Part shown: one piece after another, positions 34,188 to 42,799 of the stretch
Position numbering within the stretch: position 1 is the stretch's first letter
Layout: the number at the start of each line of letters is the position of its first letter
DNA from: Arthrobacter sp. AL12
GTDB lineage: Bacteria; Actinomycetota; Actinomycetes; Actinomycetales; Micrococcaceae
DNA: 64,000 nt
Assembly: GCF_029960645.1 (NCBI RefSeq)
Contig: NZ_JASBQY010000006.1
Location: 142,890 to 206,889, forward strand
Reading direction: 5' to 3'
Made by a program: the position numbers and the translations under genes
The notes under the pieces: model-generated
Seen by the model: only the letters and a program-made list of their open reading frames with translations
Databases searched by the model: none
Told to the model about the DNA's origin: nothing

Positions 34188-35375
34188 CTAGCGGGTCAGG
34201 TATTGCTCGTGCTGGCGGTGCGCTTCAGCTACCTCGACGCGGATCGTGTCCACGTCCTTGGCCTTGTTGCGGTACTTCGGCTCCATCTGTTCGATCTGCC
34301 GTTCTTCTTCCAGCAGGGCCTTGTAGATCCGTTCGCGCTCGGCGGGGTCCGCGGTGTATTCGAGGTCCAGGTAGCTGACGGCGTGCCGGCGGGCATTGTT
34401 GATGGCAGTCTGTGCCTTGCCGGCCTTGCTCACCAGCGATGCCACCACCGTGAACACCAGAACGCCGATGATGACACTCAGGGACAGGCCCGTGCTGATC
34501 TCCACGACCGGGACCGGCTCGCCGTCGTTGACGAACGGCAGGTTGTTCTCATGCAGGGCATGCAGGATCAGCTTGACGCCGATGAAGGCCAGGATCGCTG
34601 CCAGGCCGTAGGCGAGGTAGATCAGGCGGTCCAGCAGGCCGTCGATCAGGAAGTACAGCTGGCGCAGGCCCATCAGCGAGAACGCCGTGGCGGTGAACAC
34701 GATGTAGACGTTCTGGGTCAGGCCGAAGATGGCCGGGATCGAGTCCAGCGCGAACAGGAGGTCCGTCCCGCCGATGGCCACCATGACCAACAGCATCGGG
34801 GTCAGGACCTTTTTGCCGTTTTCCATCGTGAACAGCTTGTCGCCGTCGTAGTGGTCGGTGGTGTGGAAGAGCCTGCGGGCCAGGCGGATGATGAAGTTGT
34901 CGGCCGTGTCCTCGCCCTCGGGTTCGGGCTTGAGCAGGTTGCCGGCCGTGATCAGCAGGATCAAACCGAAGGCGTAAAAGACCCAGGCAAAGGAATTGAT
35001 CAAGGCCGCGCCGAGGAAAATGAAGCCGGTGCGGGCAATCAGCGCGAACACGATGCCGAAGAGCAGCACCTTTTGCTGGTCCTCGCGTGGAACGCGGAAG
35101 CTGGCGATGATGATCAGGAAGACAAAGAGGTTGTCTACCGAGAGCGCCTTCTCCGTGATGTATCCGGCGAAATACTCCGAGCCCATATCCGGGCCGCCGA
35201 AGATCAGAACGAGAATGCCGAAAACTACGGCGATGCCCACATAGAGGGCGGACCAGAAGGCCGCTTCCTTCAGCGTGGGGACGTGTGCCTTGCGTATATG
35301 GAAGAAGTAGTCAAAGGCTAGCAGGGCAAGAATGACAACAATGGTGATGCCCCAGATCAGGGGAGAAACAGTCAA
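34188..35375 (-). CDS. TerC-family membrane protein (probable Mn2+ exporter/metallator)
   Basis: A 395-residue TerC/Alx-type protein with about nine membrane helices. Family motifs with conserved acidic residues are EKALSVDNLFVFLIII and GGTDLLFALDSIPAIFG. A charged cytosolic tail (DLEYTADPAERERIYKALLEEERQIEQME) follows. TTG 35375 is chosen as start (MTVSPLIWG) because GTAGGA precedes it. The upstream ATG at 35416 falls inside a conserved part of the riboswitch. TerC proteins controlled by yybP-ykoY switches export manganese or load it onto exported enzymes. Confidence 0.9.
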   Translation of the reverse strand: MTVSPLIWGITIVVILALLAFDYFFHIRKAHVPTLKEAAFWSALYVGIAVVFGILVLIFGGPDMGSEYFAGYITEKALSVDNLFVFLIIIASFRVPREDQQKVLLFGIVFALIARTGFIFLGAALINSFAWVFYAFGLILLITAGNLLKPEPEGEDTADNFIIRLARRLFHTTDHYDGDKLFTMENGKKVLTPMLLVMVAIGGTDLLFALDSIPAIFGLTQNVYIVFTATAFSLMGLRQLYFLIDGLLDRLIYLAYGLAAILAFIGVKLILHALHENNLPFVNDGEPVPVVEISTGLSLSVIIGVLVFTVVASLVSKAGKAQTAINNARRHAVSYLDLEYTADPAERERIYKALLEEERQIEQMEPKYRNKAKDVDTIRVEVAEAHRQHEQYLTR

Positions 35376-35394
35376 CGGAGTTCCTACTTTCGTA

Positions 35395-35520
35395 AGGTGG
35401 GTACCAGAGAGCCTCATAAGTCTCTCCGCCCGCCGTCCGGCTGGCCGCTGCACCCGGCCAGGCAACGGTGCCTGACGTGTTGACGATTGCAGCGCTTCGG
35501 AATACTCCCCTACGCATCTT
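35395..35520 (-). ncRNA. yybP-ykoY manganese riboswitch in the terC leader
   Basis: Read on the minus strand, the leader contains GGGGAGTATT (35510-35501), then CGTCAACACG (35485-35476), and later GAGACTTATGAGGCTC (within 35427-35407). These are the conserved junction elements of yybP-ykoY aptamers. A short hairpin (CTTAC..GTAGG) that includes the terC ribosome site lies between aptamer and start codon and could gate translation. Mn2+ binding by this class is established; its match here is by motif and position, not covariance search. Confidence 0.8.
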
Positions 35521-35956
35521 CACCCTATCCGGGATCTCCGCTGGAAACGAATCAGCCAGCCCGGCTCGCCCCCGGCACGTACCCCACTTTCGGCCCCGAA
35601 ACGAAAACCGCAGCCGCATCCGCTGCGTTGACGACGGCACCAACTTCAACGGCGCCATCCTCGCCTCCGACGGCGGCTGGTCTGCACTGTGCGGAGGGCA
35701 GGGATCAGGCTGTGGAGCCAGGACCAGACCCCTATCGTCGGAAGCGCCCGGCGTTACGATGCCCTGTGACCCTCAGCCGCGGCCACGCGGACAACCACGG
35801 AATTCGCATGTGATACGAGGTCCACGGCAGACGAAACCACCTGCTCAGCATGTGTGGCGGGACGCTGGCTGTGCCCTCGCGTGCGCGGCCGTAGTAGGCG
35901 TGCACCAGCGCGTCCCTGGCAACCCTAAGATTCATTATCTTGACGATATCTTCACC
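35521..35956. other. ~430-bp gap upstream of the XRE-cupin gene
   Basis: No gene seen. The left end should hold the terC promoter. Just before 35957 an AT-rich block with AAGAT..ATCTT..ATATCTT repeats may be the regulator's own operator. Confidence 0.4.
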
Positions 35957-36589
35957 ATGACGGACGATCATGAAATGGAGAATCGCGACGACCGCCTTGG
36001 CGCAGGACGGGAAATCCCCGGGGTGGAGGATCAGGCCGAGCGTGCGATGACCGCCGTGGGGGCCCTGGTCCTGCAGCTGCGGCGCGAGGCGGGGTACAGC
36101 ATCGGGAGCCTGGCGGCAGCGGCCGGCCTGAGTCCCGGCCTGCTCAGCCAGATCGAGCGCGGCCAGGGCAACCCGTCGCTGACCACGCTGATCAAGCTGT
36201 CCCAGGCGCTGAAAGTGCCGGTCGGACGCTTTTTTGACACGAAGGACCAGGGCGGGGCGCTGGTGCGGCGCGACGAGAGGCGGCGCCTCGAAGTTGCCGA
36301 GGACAACCTCATCTATGAGCTCCTGACACCCCATATGAGCGGCCAGTTGGGCATGCTCCGGGCGCAGATTGCGGCCGGATGGGACAACGAGGATGCTCCC
36401 TTCAAGCATGCCGGCGAGGAGTGCGTGACCATGGTGCAGGGTCGCCTTCATGTCTGCGTCAACGGCGTGGGGTACGACCTGGAGGAAGGCGATTCGCTGA
36501 CCTACGACTCCTCGCTGCCGCACTGGTACCGCAACTCAACATCGGAAGACGCGGTGCTGATCGGGGCCATGACGCCGCCGTCGTTCTAG
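35957..36589 (+). CDS. XRE-family regulator with C-terminal cupin
   Basis: A 210-residue regulator. Residues about 30-85 are the helix-turn-helix (LRREAGYSIGSLAAAAGLSP.. LSQIERGQGNPSLTTLIKLSQAL). Residues about 130-205 form a small cupin (FKHAGEECVTMVQGRLHVCVNG.. GDSLTYDSSLPHWYRN). Such proteins (PuuR/SutR type) control polyamine or amino acid catabolism. ATG 35957 is used; MENRDDR at 35975 is an alternative. It precedes the M20-MFS operon on the same strand and may regulate it. Confidence 0.85.
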   Translation: MTDDHEMENRDDRLGAGREIPGVEDQAERAMTAVGALVLQLRREAGYSIGSLAAAAGLSPGLLSQIERGQGNPSLTTLIKLSQALKVPVGRFFDTKDQGGALVRRDERRRLEVAEDNLIYELLTPHMSGQLGMLRAQIAAGWDNEDAPFKHAGEECVTMVQGRLHVCVNGVGYDLEEGDSLTYDSSLPHWYRNSTSEDAVLIGAMTPPSF

Positions 36590-36664
36590 TTGTGGCATTG
36601 CGTAGCGACCGGTGACGCAGCCGTCGACGGCGCTTGCTGCTCGGACGGCGAATACAAACCCGGG

Positions 36665-36728
36665 TATTCAATTTAATGAATAAATCGCGCCCAAAGTGTT
36701 GACATGGGCGGTAGGTCGACCAAATACT
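36665..36728 (+). promoter_or_regulatory. Promoter and two palindromes upstream of the M20-MFS operon
   Basis: TTGACA (36699-36704) and AATACT (36723-36728), 18 bp apart, look like a promoter. Two palindromes surround it: TATTCA-6-TGAATA (36665-36682) upstream of the -35, and TAGGTCGACCAA (centred on GGTCGACC, 36714-36721) in the spacer, which resembles GntR/FCD operators. Confidence 0.5.
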
Positions 36729-36818
36729 GATGGGAAACGCGGGGAGCCACTTGGCTGCCATGCCTGCTGCAGCCGCCCGGTCATCCCCGGCCCGGCTACC
36801 ACCCCAAGGAACCTGCCC

Positions 36819-38048
36819 ATGACGCCCAGTACCGCACCGGCCGCCGCCGATCCAGCCACCCTAGCCCCCAGCGCAGCCGCGCTTGCCTGGGCCAAGAAGC
36901 TGGTCGCCTTCGACACCACCAGCCGCAATTCCAACCTTGCGATGATTCACAGCATGGCGGACGAGCTCACCGCCCACGGACTCACGCCGGTGATCGTCCC
37001 CAGCCCGGACGGCCGCAAAGCCAACCTCTTCGCTACAATTCCGGCCCAGGACGGCACCGTCACCGGCGGCATCATGCTCGCCGGCCACACCGACGTCGTC
37101 CCCGTGGACGGCCAAGCGTGGGACAGCGACCCGTTCACGCCGGAGGTCCGGGAGGGGCGGCTCTACGGCCGCGGCACCACGGACATGAAGGCCTTCAGCG
37201 GCGCAATCCTTGGCCTCCTGCCCGAGTTCCTGTCCGTTCCGCTGGCGGAACCGCTGCACTTCGCCTGGACCTACGACGAAGAGGTCGGCTGCCACGGCGC
37301 CGTCGTCCTGCTGGCCGAGCTCGCCGCCCGCGGGATCCGTCCCCGCCTGGGCTTCGTCGGAGAGCCCACCAGCATGCGCCCCGTCTCGGCGCACAAGAGC
37401 AGCCAGCTGTTCCGCGTCAGTGTCAGCGGGATCGCCGCCCACTCCTCGATGACGACCACCGGCGTCAACGCCATCGAGTACGCGGCCAGGTCCATTGCCT
37501 TCATCCGCTCCCTCGCCGATGAGCGCCGGCTGTCCGGCCCGTTCGACGAGACCTTTGTGGTGCCCTTTACTACGGCCAATGTGGGCGTGGTCAGCGGCGG
37601 GGCAGCGGTGAACACCGTTGCCGAAAGATGCGACTTCGAGTTTGAGTTCAGGACTATTCCGGGCGACGACCCGGAGGCAGTGATATCCCGCATCAAGGAC
37701 AACCTGGCCGGGTTGCGGGCGGAAATCCAGCAGGAAAACCCCTCCGCGGACATCCGCATGGTCCCGCTGGGCACGGTCCCGGGACTCAGCCCCGAGGGCC
37801 CGCGCGTTGCACTGGGACTGGCCCAGGACCTCACCGGCCAGACTGTTGAAGAATCCGTGGTCTACGCCACCGAGGCCGGTCTCTTCCAGCGGGCCGGCAT
37901 CGACACCGTGGTGTGCGGGCCCGGGAGCATGGACCAGGGCCATACGGCCAACGAATACATCGAACTGACCCAGATCGCCGCCTGCGAGCGTTTCCTCCAG
38001 GCTCTCGCCGCCAACCTCACCACGACTGAACGGACTGCACAGCCATGA
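36819..38048 (+). CDS. M20 metallopeptidase, acetylornithine deacetylase-like
   Basis: Zinc-dependent deacylase of 409 residues in the ArgE/DapE/M20 family. Metal-binding motifs are MLAGHTDVVPVDGQ (His, Asp), RGTTDMKAF (bridging Asp), DEEVGCHGA (Glu-Glu) and a final GPGSMDQGHTANEYI (His). The dimerisation domain lies in the middle (SGIAAHSSMTTTGVNAIEYA). ATG 36819 follows AAGGAACC. The MFS gene overlaps by 4 bp, so an imported N-acyl amino acid is the likely substrate; arginine biosynthesis is less likely because no arg genes are nearby. Confidence 0.88.
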   Translation: MTPSTAPAAADPATLAPSAAALAWAKKLVAFDTTSRNSNLAMIHSMADELTAHGLTPVIVPSPDGRKANLFATIPAQDGTVTGGIMLAGHTDVVPVDGQAWDSDPFTPEVREGRLYGRGTTDMKAFSGAILGLLPEFLSVPLAEPLHFAWTYDEEVGCHGAVVLLAELAARGIRPRLGFVGEPTSMRPVSAHKSSQLFRVSVSGIAAHSSMTTTGVNAIEYAARSIAFIRSLADERRLSGPFDETFVVPFTTANVGVVSGGAAVNTVAERCDFEFEFRTIPGDDPEAVISRIKDNLAGLRAEIQQENPSADIRMVPLGTVPGLSPEGPRVALGLAQDLTGQTVEESVVYATEAGLFQRAGIDTVVCGPGSMDQGHTANEYIELTQIAACERFLQALAANLTTTERTAQP

Positions 38049-39367
38049 GCCATCAAACCGCCCCCAGCCTTGGTTCCAGCGACCAGGTCGCCGAACCGCG
38101 TTCGCCGGCCGCCCTGGCGCTGGAACAAAGCAACGCCCGTAAGGCCGTCGTCGCAGCTTCCATCGGCAACGGGCTCGAATGGTTCGACCTCATTGTCTAC
38201 GGCACGTTCGCTGTCACCATTTCCAAGCTGTTCTTCCCGACGACGAATGAAACGGCGTCGCTGCTGTTGGCCTTCGCCTCATTCGGGGTGTCGTTCATCA
38301 TGCGCCCGCTCGGTGGCATCATCATCGGCCGCTACGCCGACAGGGCCGGCCGCAAGGCGGGCATGCTGGTGTCCATCCTTGTCATGTTCGTCGGCACCCT
38401 GCTGATTGTTGTGGCACCCACGGCGGCCGCCATCGGGGTCACGGCGAGCATTCTGGTGCTGGTCGCCCGGCTGCTGCAGGGATTCGCCACCGGCGGGGAA
38501 TTCGGCACGGCCACCGCCTACCTGATCGAGTACGCACCCAGCCGGAAGGCGTTCTACGGCAGCTGGCAGGTTGCTACACAGGGCGGCGGCATCCTGCTGG
38601 CCGGGATCTTCGGGTTCGTGCTGAACACCTATCTCAGCACCCAGGCACTCGACTCCTGGGGCTGGCGGCTGCCGTTTATCTTCGCGCTGGCCATTGGACC
38701 CGTGGGCTGGTACATCCGGTCCAAAATGGAGGAAACGCCCGAGTTCCTGGCCACGGAACGGTCCACGTCGCCCCTGCGGGAGACGTTCATCGGCAACGGC
38801 GGCCGGCTCTGGGCCATCGTCGGCGTCGTGTCCCTGGGATCCGTGGGCGTCTACATTGCCCTCTTCATGCCTACCTACGCGATCGTGAATCTCGGGATGC
38901 CGAAATCCGTGGCATTCCTCTCCACCCTGATTTTCGGTGTGGTCATGAGCGTCGGGTCCCCATTCATCGGCATGCTTGCCGACAAAGTGGGGCCGGCCCG
39001 AATCATGACGTGGGCTGCCATAGGGTCCATGATTGTCGGGATTCCTGCGTTCATGCTGCTCATTGCGGCGCCTGCACTGCCCACCATGATCGTGGTCGAA
39101 CTGGTGCTCTCCGTGCTGGCCACGGCCTACTTCGCGCCGCTGCCGGCCATCATGTCCTCGATGTTCCCGGCCCGCATCCGCTCAACGGGACTCTCCCTGG
39201 GGTACAACATCGGAGTCACCGTCTTCGGCGGTTTTGCTCCCTTTATCCTGACGTGGCTGATCGGCAGTACCGGTTCTCTTCTGGTGCCGGGCTTCTATCT
39301 TGTTGCCGTCGCGGTGATCGCCGCGGTCAGCCTGGCCATTTCGCGGAAGGTGTACCGGCAGGCCTGA
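38045..39367 (+). CDS. MHS-family MFS transporter
   Basis: A 440-residue, 12-helix major facilitator of the metabolite:H+ symporter branch (ShiA/KgtP/ProP-like). Family marks are GNGLEWFDLIVYGTFAV in TM1, the loop motif GRYADRAGRKAGM and LLQGFATGGEFGTATAYLIE in TM4. It is translationally coupled to the M20 gene (ATGA overlap) and probably imports that enzyme's substrate, an organic or acylated amino acid. Confidence 0.88.
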   Translation: MSHQTAPSLGSSDQVAEPRSPAALALEQSNARKAVVAASIGNGLEWFDLIVYGTFAVTISKLFFPTTNETASLLLAFASFGVSFIMRPLGGIIIGRYADRAGRKAGMLVSILVMFVGTLLIVVAPTAAAIGVTASILVLVARLLQGFATGGEFGTATAYLIEYAPSRKAFYGSWQVATQGGGILLAGIFGFVLNTYLSTQALDSWGWRLPFIFALAIGPVGWYIRSKMEETPEFLATERSTSPLRETFIGNGGRLWAIVGVVSLGSVGVYIALFMPTYAIVNLGMPKSVAFLSTLIFGVVMSVGSPFIGMLADKVGPARIMTWAAIGSMIVGIPAFMLLIAAPALPTMIVVELVLSVLATAYFAPLPAIMSSMFPARIRSTGLSLGYNIGVTVFGGFAPFILTWLIGSTGSLLVPGFYLVAVAVIAAVSLAISRKVYRQA

Positions 39368-39378
39368 GGACGGCGTGT

Positions 39379-39409
39379 CTGGGTACCCGCCCAAAAGGCG
39401 GGTACCCAG
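39379..39409. terminator. Bidirectional hairpin after the MFS gene
   Basis: CTGGGTACCCGCC (39379-39391) and GGCGGGTACCCAG (39397-39409) pair perfectly around a CAAAA loop, between the MFS gene and the convergent GntR remnant. Confidence 0.85.
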
Positions 39410-39421
39410 GAAGTCGAGTGC

Positions 39422-39870
39422 CTAATTCCTGCCGAAGAATTTCGTAAGGTTGGACGAGCGCAGTCTGATGCCTTCGACGTGCTCGTTCATTGCGGCCATT
39501 GCGGCTTCGGCGTCATGCGCGGAAGGCGTTGATGGTGGCTTGCTGCTCCCGAACGGTATGTTCGCCGCTCATGTCGTTATGCACCATGAGCCGGAATCGC
39601 TGGATGTGGCCCTCAATGGAGCTGTAGGCCCCCAGCAGGAACTCATTGTCGGTGGCTTCCGCGATGCGACGGTGAAAGCTCTCGTCCGCCTTCCAGTAGG
39701 CGCGGTAGCAGGCGAAAGTGTCTCCGCCAGGACGAGGCGCGTCGAGGTCCCGGTTGAACTGTTCGAATTCGGCCACCAACCCATCCGTCACGTTGGTGCA
39801 GGCGATCGCGTGATGGCAGGCCCAAGAACCTGCCTCGAGGTCAGCAATGCCGTCATCCAAGCAGATCGTC
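39422..39870 (-). pseudogene. Decayed GntR-family regulator (FCD domain remnant)
   Basis: The frame upstream of 39513 encodes an FCD effector domain: EAGSWACHHAIACTNV.., RAYWKADESFHRRIAEATDN, EFLLGAYSSIEGHIQRFRLM. It stops at INAFRA-TGA. A second frame continues it as HDAEAAMAAMNEHVEGIRLR and SSNLTKFFGRN to 39422, so 2 bases were lost (or 1 gained) near 39515. The N-terminal winged helix is missing: upstream sequence is already the antiporter gene. The ancestral product was probably the repressor of the adjacent M20-MFS operon. Confidence 0.85.
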
Positions 39871-41727
39871 CTGATAGCACCAGCGCCAGTCTTCGCCCGG
39901 CTCGATGCTCCGCATGACCGGGTGCCCGGTGGCTTCGAAGTGCCTCGAGGCGTGGCTTCCGGGTGAGGAATCACAGCACCCCACTTTGCCGCATGCCAGG
40001 CACATCCGCAGGTGCACCGTCGTCGTGCCTTCCCTCCGGCAGTTCGCGCAGAAGGGGTCCTCGGGCACCTCCGGAGACCGGGCCGACTCGAGGTGGGCAC
40101 ATACCCCGCCCGGCCTCGCGATCCCTTCCCCGCCGCCCTCGCCGGAGGTGTCCACCTCGTCCAACGCCATGTCCAACATGGATTCCTCAACATCCAGCTG
40201 GTCCAGCACGCCACTGAGGACCTCGTGCGCGTACTCGCCGCCTCGCCTCAGTTCCAGTACCTTGGCCCGTTCCGCTTCCAGCATGGCCAGCCGCAGCCAG
40301 GCGTAACGCGCGCTGGGGGTCGCCGTTTCCGCCAACGGGCGGCCGAGCCGTTCCCAAGCAGCCAGCCCGCGCTCCTGGGTGCGCCGTTTCAGCATGGCCA
40401 CCACCTCTGGCGGATCGTTCTCCGTCCGCAGCTCCTGCAGGCGTGCCACGCCCGCAACCGTGGCCAGCTGCATCAGCGAAGCCTGGTTCAGCGCGTCTTC
40501 GCGCTGGTCTGGGCCCTGCACCTTCAGGAGCCGGACCAGCCCCGGAAGAGTGAACCCCTGCAGCGTCAGCGTGCCGCCCACCACCACCAGGGCGGCCAGA
40601 ATCAGCACCGAACGGTGCTCCAGATCTGCGGGCAGCACCAGCACCGCGGCCAGGGTGACCACTCCTCGCATCCCCGCCCACGAGACAACCGCCGCGACCT
40701 GCCACGGCGGCGCCGGGTCATTCCGCCGCACGGCCGGAATCAGGCGGGGCAGGTACGTTGCCGGGAAAACCCACACCGGCCGGAGCACCAGCACCGCCAA
40801 CAGGATCAGAGCGCAGCCGGCCCAGATCCGCCCGGCGCCCAGGGAGTCTCCTTGGACGCCGTCGATGATGGTCCGCACCTGCAGCCCGATCAGCAGGAAT
40901 ACCGCGTTTTCCAGCAGGAACTGCACAGTGCTCCAATTGCTGCGCTGGCTCAGCCGGGCGGCGCCGTTGGGCATTGATGGCGCCTTGGTGCCCATCACCA
41001 GCCCGGTGACGACGACGGCGAGGACGCCGGACGCGTGGATCGCCTCCGCGGGAAGGTACGCGACGAGCGGGGCTATCAACGATGTCGCCGTGTTGATGGC
41101 GACGTTCCGGGTCCGCTTGCGGAGTTCGGTCAGCACATAGGCGGCTGCCATGCCCACCACCACCCCGCCCCCGGCCGCGAGCAGGAAGTCCGCGGCGATC
41201 CCCGTCACGGACACTGACCCCGAGAGGGCGGCGATGGCGGCGCGAAGGCAGATCAGGGCGGTGGCGTCGTTGACCAAGGATTCACCCTCCAGGATGGTGA
41301 CGATCCTGCGTGGCATCCTCACCTTCCTTGCGATGGCGGTCGCCGCCACAGCATCAGGGGGCGCCACGACCGCGCCGAGAGCGATGGCGGCAGCCAGCGG
41401 GATTTCCGGGAACAACCACCAGACCACAAAGCCCACTGCGAAGGTTCCGAAGATGACATAGCCCACCGAGAGCAGTCCGATGGCGCGGCGGTTGGAGCTG
41501 AAATCGAAGAGCGAAGTCCGCAGCGCCGCGGCGTACAGCAGCGGCGGCAACAGCCCCACGAGGACCACTTCAGGGTTCAGCTCAATGGGCGGAACGAAAG
41601 GGAGGAAGGAGCCCGCCACGCCGGCCAACACCAGCAGCAGTGGAACCGAAATGTTGAGCTTCCGGCCCAGCGCGCTGCCGGCACAGACCACAGCGACGAG
41701 AACCAGGAGTCCCAGTGCGATGTCCAT
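39853..41727 (-). CDS. CPA1 Na+/H+ antiporter with C-terminal UBP-type zinc finger
   Basis: A 624-residue protein. Residues 1-400 carry about 12 membrane helices of the NhaP/CPA1 family, with the ion-binding motif APPDAVAATAI and ESLVNDATA. A soluble helical region follows (LQELRTENDPPEVVAMLKRR). The last 90 residues are a ZnF-UBP domain: CAHLESA, FCANCRREG, HLRMCLACGKVGCCDSSPGSHASRHF, TGHPVMRSIEPGEDWRWCYQDD, with its full set of Cys and His. Antiporters of this architecture are known in actinobacteria; what the finger binds in a bacterium lacking ubiquitin is not known. Its end overlaps the GntR remnant. Confidence 0.92.
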   Translation of the reverse strand: MDIALGLLVLVAVVCAGSALGRKLNISVPLLLVLAGVAGSFLPFVPPIELNPEVVLVGLLPPLLYAAALRTSLFDFSSNRRAIGLLSVGYVIFGTFAVGFVVWWLFPEIPLAAAIALGAVVAPPDAVAATAIARKVRMPRRIVTILEGESLVNDATALICLRAAIAALSGSVSVTGIAADFLLAAGGGVVVGMAAAYVLTELRKRTRNVAINTATSLIAPLVAYLPAEAIHASGVLAVVVTGLVMGTKAPSMPNGAARLSQRSNWSTVQFLLENAVFLLIGLQVRTIIDGVQGDSLGAGRIWAGCALILLAVLVLRPVWVFPATYLPRLIPAVRRNDPAPPWQVAAVVSWAGMRGVVTLAAVLVLPADLEHRSVLILAALVVVGGTLTLQGFTLPGLVRLLKVQGPDQREDALNQASLMQLATVAGVARLQELRTENDPPEVVAMLKRRTQERGLAAWERLGRPLAETATPSARYAWLRLAMLEAERAKVLELRRGGEYAHEVLSGVLDQLDVEESMLDMALDEVDTSGEGGGEGIARPGGVCAHLESARSPEVPEDPFCANCRREGTTTVHLRMCLACGKVGCCDSSPGSHASRHFEATGHPVMRSIEPGEDWRWCYQDDLLG

Positions 41728-41739
41728 TGGAACATTGTC

Positions 41740-41982
41740 TCAGCTGGAGGAAAGGGTGTCTGGGCCAACCACGCATTTTCTGCGGCTTACGCCACGCCCC
41801 TCGCTCGGCCGGAGGAATCGGGCTAGCAATGACGCGCCTGGCCCAGATAGCTTGTAGACCGCATAAGCAGCGTCGTCCCCGCAGGAAACTTGGACGAAGA
41901 ACGTCTCGTTGCTGCTGCGGGGAATGCGTCCGAGCAGCTCGACGCGGCCCTCGGTGAGCAGAGTCAGCTCCCGGCCGGACAC
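41740..41982 (-). pseudogene. Truncated SCO1664-family gene
   Basis: GTG 41982 opens 80 codons. The first ~45 residues (LTEGRVELLGRIPRSSNETF, VQVSCGDDAAYAVYK) match the start of SCO1664-family PI3/4-kinase-like proteins, which are normally about 250 residues. After AYAVYK the sequence turns to unrelated residues and stops 12 bp from the antiporter start. In other actinobacteria the order is MSMEG_4193 phosphatase, DUF3090, SCO1664. Here the phosphatase is present, DUF3090 is absent and SCO1664 is cut, so a deletion removed most of the set. Confidence 0.7.
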
Positions 41983-42028
41983 CGTCTGCCCCGTTTCACG
42001 GTCTGTCCCAAGTCACGCTGCACCGACC

Positions 42029-42712
42029 TCACTGTGCCCTCAGCCCGCTGAGAGGTTCGGCCGTCGAATTCACCATCAGCACGGCAGGATCCTGTCCCTC
42101 CACAAACGAGATGGCCGACACCGAGCCCGGGCTGATAACGATCCGCTGGAAGAGGTCCAGGGGCGTGCCCAAGGCGTGGGCGACGGCGGCCTTGATGGGA
42201 TCGGCGTGCGAAAAGCACACGAGAACGCCGCCGGCGTGGGCTGCGCACAGTGCATCCAGCGACCCGACGATCCGGGCCTGCATCTCCGGAAAGCTCTCAC
42301 CGCCCGGGAAGCGGAACTCAGACGGGCTGTGCTGCACGGTCTGCCATTCCGGCAGGCCCGACAGCTCGGCAATCGCGGCGCCGGTCCACTCGCCGAAGTC
42401 GCATTCGAGCAGGCCGTCGTCGTTCTTCACGGCCAGCCCGGTGCGGGCTGCCGTCGGCTCCGCCGTCTGGCACGCCCGCTCCAGCGGCGAGGAATAGAGG
42501 GCATCCACCGGAAGACCAGAGAGCCGTTCAGAAACCCGTTCGGCCTGGACCCGGCCGCGGTCGGACAGATGCAGTCCCGGCGCCCGCCCCGGCAGCACCG
42601 TGCCCGTCGTCGGCGTCTCTCCGTGGCGCACCAGCAGCAGGAGCGTGCCCTGCCGCTCGGGTGAGGTTCCGGGTGCCGGCGGTGCCGGCGGCGTTGCTGC
42701 AGTCATCAGCAT
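42029..42712 (-). CDS. Histidine phosphatase, MSMEG_4193 family
   Basis: A 227-residue phosphoglycerate mutase-like phosphatase with the active-site RHG in LLLLVRHGETPTTGTVLPGR, the second motif SPLERACQTAEPTA, the acidic ECDFGEWTGAAI and the late His in LVCFSHADPIKAAVAHALG. The leading MLMTAATPP gives two possible starts (42712 or 42706), both without a clear ribosome site. Usually paired with DUF3090 and SCO1664 genes, whose loss is described in the next entry downstream. Confidence 0.88.
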   Translation of the reverse strand: MLMTAATPPAPPAPGTSPERQGTLLLLVRHGETPTTGTVLPGRAPGLHLSDRGRVQAERVSERLSGLPVDALYSSPLERACQTAEPTAARTGLAVKNDDGLLECDFGEWTGAAIAELSGLPEWQTVQHSPSEFRFPGGESFPEMQARIVGSLDALCAAHAGGVLVCFSHADPIKAAVAHALGTPLDLFQRIVISPGSVSAISFVEGQDPAVLMVNSTAEPLSGLRAQ

Positions 42713-42799
42713 CCAGCGTAAGTCGCACGGCTGCCCAGTGAGCAAGGAATCTGAAGAAATTCCTCGATTCACGGCACAGTCGAGGACTACCTTAGAGGG

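Noticed and set aside
35414..35465. Longer TerC start using an upstream ATG
   Set aside because: That ATG is part of the conserved riboswitch sequence, and the TTG at 35375 has a ribosome site and gives the standard TerC N-terminus.
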